Below are positions 37,201-45,900 of a stretch of 64,000 bases of DNA, one piece after another. Positions within the stretch are counted from its first letter, which is position 1. Every line of letters starts with the position of its first letter. This stretch comes from Chondrosia reniformis (lineage: Eukaryota > Porifera > Demospongiae > Chondrillida > Chondrillidae). Both the position numbers and the translations under genes were made by a program. The notes beneath the pieces were generated by a model. It saw nothing but the letters and a program-made list of their open reading frames with translations, had not been told where the DNA came from and searched no databases. The DNA lies in assembly GCA_947172415.1 (NCBI GenBank), contig OX359196.1, forward strand, positions 6,015,901-6,079,900. The letters run 5' to 3'.

Positions 37201-38771
37201 AATGGTACTTCTGAGCGAGCAACATCTCCCCTCCCGGAGCTTGTTACAGTTGGGATCAACACAGTTAGCATTCAGGAGAAGGGTACTTTGACTGACCCAA
37301 TGGTTGATGAAGAGTCAGTTTTTTCAAAACCAGCAATGTTGCCTGATGCCAAGGAAGAAACAGATGGAGTGACAGAAGGTGTGTCAGGCACTGGTGGGAG
37401 GGGTGCATCAGAAGGTGTGTCAGGCACTGGTGGAAGGGGTGCATCAGAAGGTGTGTCAGGCACTGGTGGGAGGGGTGCATCAGAAGGTGTGTCAGGCACT
37501 GGTGGGAGGGGTGCATCAGAAGGTGTGTCAGGCACTGGTGGGAGGGGTGCATCAGAAGGTGTGTCAGGCACTGGTGGGAGGGGTGCATCAGAAGGTGTGT
37601 CAGGCACTGGTGGGAGGGGTGCATCAGAAGGTATAGCATTGGAGGAAAGGGAGAATAAATCTGAAGAAATGGCAAGTGAAAAAGAGAAAATTAAGCCAGA
37701 AAGCATGACAAAAGGAGAGAGTAAGGATTTGTCTGAAGAAAAGACAGAGAAGAGAGATGGAGAACCAGGTGACTCACAATCAACACTTGAACAGAACAGT
37801 ATTCCCAAACTTAACCAACACAGTTTTAGTCCCATTAGAAGCTCTACACCAGTTTCAGACATCCAGGTTGGTACCCAAGTGTTGGTATGTTGGCCTACTG
37901 ATGGATGGTACCACACTGGCAGAGTCACATCAACAGATCATGTTGACACACTGACAGTAATGGATCATAATGGTGATGTGGACACTGTTCCTAAGGCTGA
38001 CGTGATCATACTTCCACATACCAACCATTCTATCAAGGTTGGTGATTTTGTTCTATCACCACATCCTCATTACCGCCCCTTCATCCTGGGACCAGGGAGA
38101 ATCATTGCTCACATGCTTGGTGACTTGTATACAGTCTCCCTTTTTGATGAAGAAACAGTAAACATCCCCGGCAGTAAACTGGTGGTCACTACAGAAGACA
38201 GGTACAAAAAGGATGTTCGGAACATTACTATGAAGCAACAACAGTGGATGGGGCAGACCTTTGTAGTTCGAGATGATGCAGACGGCTTCTATTATCACAT
38301 GACAGCCTGTCGGTACCAAGATGGCTGGTTTGCACTGATAAAGCTCCGTAATGGTTCCTTGGTGCAGCAATCATCCAATCACGTTTTTGGGAGTGCACAG
38401 AGAAAGAGACACATTATGCCCAATGATTATGTAATAGCTTTTGACAGCTATGACATGAGCTCAGTTGGCATTCCAAGCTGGGTGTTGGAAACAAAAGATG
38501 GAATTAACTATATAAGGCAATGCCATGACAACAAAAGGTTTGCTACATGCAATGGTACAATAGAACTGCATATGGTGTAATTTGTGTGTCCTATACTCTA
38601 CAATATAACCATTGACTAAGGCTTCTCTCTTCCTTTTACAGTGTTTCAATTCCTTCAGATCTGTGCATTTGGATATCAGAGGATTACTATAAGAATGCCG
38701 TTAATTTCATTCTCAAAAGTCCCCAATTGAATAATGAGGCCACAAGTGATGACTTGTCAAGTGGCACTTAG
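31287..38771 (+). CDS. VWA3B: VWA3B-like protein: two VWA regions plus DUF4537/Tudor-like segments
   Basis: Thirteen exons (31287-31379, 31502-31574, 31656-31747, 31845-31942, 32002-32642, 32985-33697, 33965-34147, 34386-34542, 34939-34996, 35074-36109, 36405-36569, 36817-38576, 38642-38771) join in phase to 1732 residues. A degenerate VWA-like region (RRPVLILWARTP...) precedes a second VWA with an intact MIDAS motif DTSSSMKLH and the later FLTDGRPDQ. AEWLAVHGVRSNKLTFNDLV and FRHCDG are VWA3 hallmarks. The C-terminal half has several beta-barrel segments of DUF4537/Tudor type (VLAQDPSDGFFYPARV, VLVCWPTDGWYHTGRV, VVRDDADGFYYHMTACRY), coiled coil and two coding minisatellites. VWA3 proteins are poorly characterised and often found in ciliated animals. 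The start is the first ATG of the open frame. Confidence 0.85.
34614..34741. repeat. MITE-like inverted repeat in VWA3B intron 8
   Basis: ATGAGACTCAGCAACACAA..ACAGAAATGAAC (34616-34652) is the inverted copy of GTTCATTTCTGTGAAACATTGTGTTGCTGAGTCTCAT (34703-34739) with a small internal mismatch. The loop is about 50 nt. Only one copy is in this window. Confidence 0.85.
35690..35815 (+). repeat. Coding minisatellite, 24-bp unit (KSTLASES)
   Basis: Five tandem units of GCTTCAGAGAGTAAATCCAC-type sequence in VWA3B exon 10. The first two units diverge (SKSTPASK, SKSALASE) and the last three are identical, suggesting expansion at the 3' side. Confidence 0.93.
37376..37632 (+). repeat. Coding minisatellite, 36-bp unit (EGVSGTGGRGAS)
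   Basis: Seven tandem 36-bp units in VWA3B exon 12, almost identical (one G/A difference in unit 2). They encode Gly-rich dodecapeptides. Both strands stay open through the array. Confidence 0.95.
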
Positions 38772-39113
38772 TCTAAAAATTGAAAACCAGAACAGATCTT
38801 TCCCTATACATTTTAATTTTGGATGTCTTTGCATTATTTGCATAATAGATGTTCGTATATGTATATATTATATATTTATGGACTTGAATGTATGCTCTAC
38901 ATAAAACCAAGTATACTCTGGAAAATATAGATTGTCTCCAGTTGTTCTGGTAGGATTAATGCAAAAAAAGAACAATAGGTTTGAAAAGCGCTTTGCCTTA
39001 AGGATTCGTTCCATTTTGAAGCCTAATATATGCAGAGAAGAAACAGTGTATGACCTAGCTCCAAGACCGAGTCAAATGTGCATGCACCAGTCGTATAGAT
39101 AAGATTAATTATA
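38772..39113. other. Intergenic, AT-rich, no feature recognised
   Basis: VWA3B 3' flank. No coding exon, RNA gene or repeat seen before the TA target site of the transposon remnant. Confidence 0.5.
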
Positions 39114-39115
39114 TA

Positions 39116-39669
39116 CAGTGGGCTCTGGTTTATCCGGCCTCGATTTATCCGGAAACCTGTTTTATTCGACTGGAAGCGTGGGGAACCGAAAGTATCGTGT
39201 ACTATTGTATAGCAATTACCCTGGTTTATCCGTATCCGACGTTAGTGCTTGTGCGACGAAAGGCCGTTGTCCCATATGTATTGCCTTTTTCTATCCGGCA
39301 AGGCTCGACATCGGGCGTACGAACTGCGATCTTCTTCGTGGAGCTACTGTCCTCTGCGCTGCGCCGTTTCTTGGACTCTCGAAGGATGTCGCTAATAGTG
39401 GTTACGCTCAGCTGGAGGAAGCGCTGTGGGTTTGGTTCGGAAACATCCGCTCCAGACGCCTAGCGATTTCGGACGAAATGTTTCGGGTAAAAGCGAAGGA
39501 ATTTGGGGAGACTATGGGGATCAGTGGACTGTTTACTGCATGTAATATACTGTACTTTCTATTAATATCCATGCCACTATACAAATAGAAGATACTTTTT
39601 TATCTGACATCTGATTTATCCGACAAGTTTTGAGGGAACAGATGATGTCGGATAAATCAGAGCCCACTG
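39116..39669 (+). mobile_element. pogo/Tigger-like Tc1-mariner remnant
   Basis: Terminal inverted repeats CAGTGGGCTCTGGTTTATCCG (39116-39136) and CGGATAAATCAGAGCCCACTG (39649-39669) match at all but one base. The 554-bp element is flanked by TA on both sides (39114-39115, 39670-39671), the target duplication of this superfamily, and TTATCCGG termini are typical of pogo/Tigger. An internal open frame (to 39588) encodes a CENP-B/Tc5-type helix-turn-helix fragment (LEEALWVWFGNIRSRRLAISDEMFRVKAKEF). The catalytic DDE region is absent, so it is a non-autonomous deletion derivative. Confidence 0.88.
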
Positions 39670-39836
39670 TAAATCCAAACCAAAAGCAGCATAATCGAAG
39701 AAATTACAAAGTCTTTAATGAAATGACAATGTATATAGAATACCAACAAATTAAACATTTCATGTAATATTTTGAAAATGCAAGAGTACAAAATGTTGCA
39801 TGTTATATACAGCTCATCTACGTATATTCACACATG

Positions 39837-40118
39837 TTAGAGCACCCATATCTCCACCAAATCAGTAAAGACATTTTCATTAACAAGTGGACCATTCCCA
39901 CACCACCTGACCTCAATGTTATCAGTAGTACAGAGGACACTCTTATGAAACCAACCACATCTATCACAACATCTGTTCTCTGGAATGGTGCATCCTTCTC
40001 CATCCCACAATGGATCATTCCATGAGATGGGTCTTAAAGTATATCTACCATCAGATGGAGGGTTAACAAAGCCTGATTCACAATAATAGTCATCACTTTT
40101 CCCTGTGTCCTAGGCATG
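39837..40118 (-). CDS. Terminal exon of a short-chain-collagen (C4)-like extracellular protein
   Basis: An open exon preceded by an acceptor (CCTAG at its 5' edge) encodes DTGKSDDYYCESGFVNPPSDG, WNDPLWDGEGC, ENRCCDRCGWFHKSV, TTDNIEVRWCGNGPLVNENV and EIWVL then TAA. Paired cysteines and the DPLWDGxGC..CC..WF...TTDDIE(V/L)R.C pattern are those of the C-terminal region of sponge and other invertebrate short-chain collagen C4-like proteins, as I remember the family. No collagen Gly-X-Y exon is found upstream within the next kilobase. This may be a gene fragment or the last exon of a gene whose 5' exons I could not connect. Confidence 0.5.
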
Positions 40119-40172
40119 ATTTTAGTATCACTCATACATATGATGAAAAAAAGTGTTTTCTCCCTTCTGACG

Positions 40173-40350
40173 ATTCTGCCAAAACAATGGTTTTGTACAC
40201 TTTCCTCAGTCAAGCCTGTGATGTGTTTAAAGATGTCTACCCTATAATGTAAGTGATACCATGTTGCCTGTTTGACTTCCATGGGTCAGCGTCTCTGTAA
40301 CACGTGCATAGATATTCACTTCTCCAAAAGCACATGTCTCAGTTGTTACA
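40173..40350. repeat. Duplicated segment, copy A
   Basis: Matches 41636-41791 at roughly 85-90 percent, apart from a ~20-bp block (TGTGATGTGTTTAAAGATGT-like) present only here. The minus strand holds an open stretch (VTTETCAFGEVNIYARVTETLTHGSQTGN-like, shared in degenerate form with copy B). It lies just upstream of the collagen-C4-like exon. Confidence 0.85.
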
Positions 40351-40619
40351 ATATTGTAAGACAACTCATTCAAATGTCAAATAAGACAGTAACTGTCAAA
40401 TGAACAACTTCAAGAAAACAAACTGCATATACCATATACATAGACACAATTTGCATTTCACAAAATAGTTCATGACACAGCAGCTCCTCCATTATCCTAC
40501 AGAATGAAAATACATGAAATATACTGATGCAATTAGATGTTTCATAACTTGAATAACACTCAACTCGAGAAATATAGCTTAAAACTGGTCATGTACTTCT
40601 CTCAGCACAACTCAAGTAG

Positions 40620-41250
40620 AGCTGTCCCAGGGCACACCACGAGGAGGTGAAAGTACATCGTGCCCCACCCCACAGCGTTGACACTAACTATTGTGTAACA
40701 GAAGCTGTAACTGCGCAGTAATCTGCACTCATGGAGTTACTAGCCATGACATAGGAATCGATCGGCGTTAGCCTCTCTTTCAGCCTATGCCAAGTCCGAC
40801 CCTCCCGAACCGCAAACTGCCCCGATGAGAATCAGTGTGTTGCCACACCTTTAACTCCTCAGGATCGGATGACGTCCTTGAAGTGGGGACTGGCGAAACA
40901 ACTGCCCAAATCAGGTGTCGACAACCGACTTCAACTTACATAGTTACGCGATTACCTCAATCTCCGTGCCGTCAGACCCCAGCCGAAGCCAGAGCTAGTG
41001 AGGACCAATCCCAAGCACCAACCCTCCCACTGAGTTCCTGATCAAATTGCATATCCAACGTGACACCAGGCCGCATTCTCAGCTCGCTGGCGGAGCCGAG
41101 GGGAATCCTGGGTCTACTTGTCTAGCGCTTCGAACAGGACTACTCGGGATAAGGAAAGACCACCGTCAGGCACAGAAACTTTAGCAATCACACGCGTCAA
41201 GTAAGCCACTGGGGGTAAACTGAGATTTTTCACACCTCGCCATCTTTTAT
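40620..41250. other. GC-richer block of unknown nature
   Basis: Base composition changes abruptly to about half G+C, while flanks are strongly AT-rich. No convincing ORF, splice chain, tRNA or rRNA pattern. The left edge contains a potential stem (GGGCACACC..GTGCCC). It could be an inserted non-coding element, an old retrotransposon fragment or an RNA gene. Confidence 0.4.
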
Positions 41251-41301
41251 ACGGCCGCATTCCATTTTTCCCGCGCAAAATCCAAATTAGGAAATGACGG
41301 T

Positions 41302-41321
41302 CACGTGTTAAGATGACGTCA
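41302..41321. promoter_or_regulatory. E-box CACGTG and CRE TGACGTCA
   Basis: A perfect palindromic CACGTG (41302-41307) and TGACGTCA (41314-41321) lie 50-70 bp upstream of a small ORF at 41371. The spacing suggests a genuine promoter; function is inferred. Confidence 0.45.
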
Positions 41322-41370
41322 GCTTTAATTATAGTTTCTTGACTCACACTACATTCGTAATAGATACAAA

Positions 41371-41526
41371 ATGGCTGACAAAGCGCTAACCGTCAAAATT
41401 GAAGAGAGACGCGAGAACAATTTCATCGCAGTAACTGGTGAATTTAATAACGTTACCAATTTGAGATGTCCCATAAAGGAGTCGTCAGTCGAATCTCTCC
41501 TTAATCTCGCGCTAACCAGCAGTTAA
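41371..41526 (+). CDS. Small ORF, 51 residues, hypothetical
   Basis: ATG in the context CAAAATGGCTGAC, the same start context seen at BORCS8. It encodes MADKALTVKIEERRENN... ending NLALTSS and TAA, with no introns. It is charged, soluble and not recognised. E-box and CRE palindromes sit upstream. It could be a real microprotein, the first exon of a longer gene (no good donor seen), or chance. Confidence 0.35.
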   Translation: MADKALTVKIEERRENNFIAVTGEFNNVTNLRCPIKESSVESLLNLALTSS

Positions 41527-41635
41527 ATGTTAATAAATCTGTAAAACGATTAGAGCGAAGAAGTATAGGTTTGTGAATTGTGAATTCAAAATTAAATGTC
41601 TATTGCATCCCACTTATAGTCTGGAGCAGTTATTT

Positions 41636-41791
41636 ATTCTGCTAAAACAAAGGTTTTGTACACTTTCCTCAGTCAAGTCTACCCTATAATGTAAGTGATA
41701 CCACATTTCCTGTTTGACTTCCATGGGTCAGTGTCTCTGTAACATGTGCACAGATATTCAGATTTCCAAAAGCATATGTCTCAGTTGTTAC
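41636..41791. repeat. Duplicated segment, copy B
   Basis: Second, more degenerate copy of 40173-40350 in the same orientation, about 1.46 kb away. Stops interrupt the reading frame on the minus strand. Confidence 0.85.
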
Positions 41792-42119
41792 TCCAAAGCC
41801 ACCAACACGAGACTGTCATGGCAATCCAACAAGAAATTAAAAACAAACAATGACGCAACTGCAATACGGGCTTGCAGGTATAAACAATATAGTCCGTATT
41901 TTTGCTATAAAATAAGACAGTGAATTCCATGTATAAATCACTAACGGTGCTTAGTACACTGTTTAACGACTTGTTCGAGTTTGTGGAGTCGACTGTATGT
42001 ATTGTGAAATCTGTTTGCTGGTTCACGTGAGATATGTGCACGTGATTAAAGTGTTCGGCCATATTGTGGGCGCGTGAATAAGGGTAAAACGCGCGACTTT
42101 CCTTTTTCTCTGAGGGACC

Positions 42120-42667
42120 ATGTCTGAAGATACTAAAGTTAGCGGTAAACTGTGTAATTTTTGAGTTAAATATTCAGTATAAATATCACCCATCTAGCCG
42201 GATATCAAGCCCGAAACATCTGCTGAAAATCAGATAAACCTCAAAGTTCAAGGATCGGTAAGTCCTATCCTTAATTCTCCCATCATTTGATTTAAAGTAA
42301 CCCTATATAAGTTTTTGATATAAACGGCAGAATGGAAATGTGGTACACTTCAAACTCAGAAAGAATACTGCCTTGAAAAAACTGATGACGGCTTATTGTG
42401 AAAGAGAAGGACTGCGCCCAGGAGCCATCAGATTTGTATTTGACGGAACAAACATCTTAGAGACACATACTCCGAATGATGTAAGTTGATGGACAGTCTG
42501 AGATAGAGGAATGTCAACAGTAACACATGATAGGATCCAAGAATTCAAAGTAGTGCCTGAAACTGAAAGATACCCTTTTCATCCTGTAGCTTGACATGGA
42601 AGATGATGATACCATTGAGGTCTACCAGCAACAGACTGGGGGACATTTTAAGGGAAAATTGCAATAA
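42120..42667 (+). CDS. SUMO: SUMO (small ubiquitin-like modifier)
   Basis: Four exons (42120-42137, 42198-42257, 42331-42480, 42590-42667) give a 101-residue precursor. SUMO is conjugated to lysines of target proteins such as RanGAP1. The ubiquitin fold is clear: INLKVQGSNGNVVHFKLRKN, LKKLMTAYCEREGL, IRFVFDGTNI and MEDDDTIEVYQQQTGG. The diGly is followed by a seven-residue tail (HFKGKLQ) to be removed by SENP proteases. Residues near the N-terminus (KPDIKPE) could serve chain formation. It resembles SUMO2/3 more than SUMO1 in the core (INLKV, YCER, FDG, QQQTGG). The first intron donor GTTAGC was chosen because it restores the KPDIKPE frame. Confidence 0.95.
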
Positions 42668-42950
42668 TTTACCATTTGTTGAACTGTATTTGCATTATGA
42701 TTGTATTTGTTATCACATCCAAATTGGAAATAATTTGCTGAGTTACATTTAATTCATTTGAAGTCTTTTATATGGGTTATGTTGCAGTATTTAAACTTTA
42801 CATATTTAGGCATATGCATGATGCTGTCTTCATCCAAATTTCCAAAGGCTTTCTGTAAGGATTATAATGTCTTTTATTGTGTTTTGATGAATTTACTACA
42901 GCTGGATGTAATTAAACTTTCCATTTTACAATCAATTATTTTTATACAAA

Positions 42951-45900
42951 TCATATTGTTGATGTAGTTTCCGGCAATATAGTACTTTCCTTTATCTTTC
43001 TTGAGCTCCTGTTTTCTTTTTCCTTCAACTTGCATGTATAAATTGGAGATGAAAAGAGGAGTCTATAAAGAGCCATCACTAGGAGCCTAAAGGAAAGATA
43101 GAAAGTGACGGTCAAACATCCACATGCTACATAACAGATTTAAGACGTGTGTGTACTAACCTTGGAAAGATCCCAATTAAAGTAGCCAGTGCCAAGACAG
43201 CCCAGAAGTTAGTGTGAGCTGAGAGTGTCTGCAAAACCCAATGAACATGGAAGATGTCTTTCGGTAGTTGTTGCAGAGAGCAGTATACAAAATTAAAGAG
43301 AAAAGACAAAACTAGGCTTCCCCAAATAGTGAAGTGGTGAAAGGGAGTCTAGAGGAAAAAAGGAGAAAAATAAATGGAGATGCCGGGCATCGATCCCGGT
43401 ACCTCTCGCATGCTAAGCGAGCGCTCTACCATGTGAGCTACATCCCCATGTCGTGGAAGCGCTTGCTTAAAGCTTATAAACCATACTCACCCACTGTTGT
43501 ACTTGTAACGCCAAAGTGAGAGTTACTAATATCAGTAATGAGAGATTGTTGTAAAAACCAAACTCTGCCAAAGTCACTGCTCCAGAATAGTTGGCCTGTT
43601 CCAAATAAAAAGATAAAGAATCAATGTGTTGTACATGTTGTCACAAATCACACTAACTTACTAAAAGGGGCACAAAGAAGCACACAAGGCTGTGGTATAA
43701 AGCTTCTACAAAAATAATCCAAAATTTTAAACGTGTGTAATGTCTGGACTGACTGCCAATAGAGTAGACAGATGTTTCTGATAGTAGTGAATGGGATTGT
43801 AGATCTTGGTCTAGTACTCCAACCACTATTATAGGAACAGATGTGAAGATGAGGTTGAATCCCATAAGGTTGATTGAGTCCACTGCAGTAGAGCCTGAAA
43901 ATCCATTGAGCAGCTGATACCAAAAAAGAAGCAGTGCAAATGCCTACAGAACAGGAAGCAGCATATCGTTATGAATCCAAAACATCATTTTCAAAAAGAC
44001 AGTTGACACATTAGAACGAGGCTTAGGAATATAGCTGTCTTATTAGACTTAAGCATTACTTAGGGAAACCTGCAGAGCTATGGATGAGGATACAATTTCA
44101 TACCATTGTTCCTTGTTTTCCACTAGGGCCATATATCTGTCATATAACTATGTAGGTGTTGCTATAATTAATACCTTTCTGCCCTTTGCTGATGGAAGAA
44201 ATGTGATCCATAGCTACACACATGAATTCCTGGTATTTGTTTGCATAGCAATAATCATGTTAAGGCTAAGAGTTTTTAAACACCATTTCTTTCACTAATT
44301 CACAACTAAGAGAATTGTAATAAGTTTGATTTGTTTAATCATATAGGTATCTTACTAAGTTCTTATAATAGAAGTAGAGCAGGATGCTTGCCAGCCTTGC
44401 ATAGCACCAATGCCCATGAACCAGCAGTAGCTTCTTCAGAAACATGAATCTTCCCATGGCAAAGTCGCTGGACTGAGCTGCTTGCTGCCCCTCATTGCCA
44501 GACAGTCCCACTCCAACGTTGGCTACCTGTATCATGCTGACATCATTTGCTCCATCCCCAACTGCCAGAGATACCGCTTTAAAGTGTTTTTTGACTGCCT
44601 TAACTAAGTTAGCCTGAAAAATGAAACCGTATTACAACAACTCACTGATGAGTCAAAGTCTGAAAGTAAGTACCTTTTGAAGAGGTGTAGCTCTACAGCA
44701 AATGACTGAATCACACTTGCCAATGAGACTCAAGAAGGTCTCTTTAACTTTGGGCTTGAGACAGTAATTCAGAATGGAGCCTTCAAAGACTATAGCTTTC
44801 GAACTACCTTTGTTCACGGGCTGTCTTCCCTGCCTGCCTACGAGAGGGATGAACGGACGAGTGACTGACACTACACTAGTCAGTAGAGTATCCAAGTTGT
44901 TCCAAGAACTGTGGGCACTGTCTTCTAATGAATTCTTAAGGTTCATTTCGTTTAGGTGTACTGCTAAACTTTGAAAGCAGTCCTCCTGAAGATAATAGTT
45001 ACTAAAATAATAATATTCTATGATACTGTAGAGACTTATTGCTAAGTATATATATAGATTTCAAGCTGAATGTAGCTTTTCTGAGTGATAATGTTCTGCT
45101 GCTATATATGTGAGAATCATCTTGAAATCTGGTAACTATTTTTAAAGCTTCTGACAATAAATTGACTGTGTCAATACACTAGGTATATACAAAATGGCAT
45201 ACCTCATTTTCTGCATTTATGGTTAAAACTTCAGTGGACCTGTGAAGTATGTGTGAAGAATATCCGATGTTAATGGCTGTCTCCTAGAGTAATGAATTAG
45301 ACTGATATAATAAGTCATAAAATAATTATTCTAAAAATATTCTTACCTTTTTGTCTCCTGTCAACATCCAAATTTGAATTCCAGCCTGTCTGAGACTATC
45401 AATAGTTTGTGGAACTCCATCTTGCAGCCTGTCTTCAATGCCAGTCACTCCTGTATTTAAATATGACCATATAATCTAAGCAATAAAGTTAAATATTGTT
45501 ATACGTATAACCTGTCATTATCAATTCCATATATGTCAAGCTAACAATGATGTGTCCATCGTGTTTCATGAAATCATGAAATGGAGTTTTACATTACTCT
45601 TGTGTTACTGCAGAGTATATACCTAAGAGTTCCAGCTCTGTTTCTGCTCTGCAGTAGGACTGGTGCATCAGCCTCTCCCTGTCAGAGATGGATACTTCAG
45701 CCTTGTGGTGTTCAGTCAGCCAGGAATGATATTCTTCTAGTTTAAATGTCTATAAATTAGCCAAAAACTGTTATATTGTGCAATTACACATGCCTGCACA
45801 CAAACACTATTATTGTGGAACCTACAAATGGTCACCTCTCTAGGATAGTCACTTGCTTAAAATGTGGCCACTTCAATTCCCAGAATTACATACTATATTA

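Noticed and set aside
37265-37928. Minus-strand ORFs of HPSHQCLTHLLM and PPVPDTPSDAPL repeats, and a plus +1 frame ORF
   Set aside because: Shadows of the VWA3B 36-bp minisatellite; the sense frame continues without break on both sides and fits the splice chain.
41114-41347. 77-residue minus-strand ORF in the GC-rich block
   Set aside because: Short, no recognised motif, crosses the promoter-like E-box/CRE region of the opposite strand; likely chance in GC-richer DNA.
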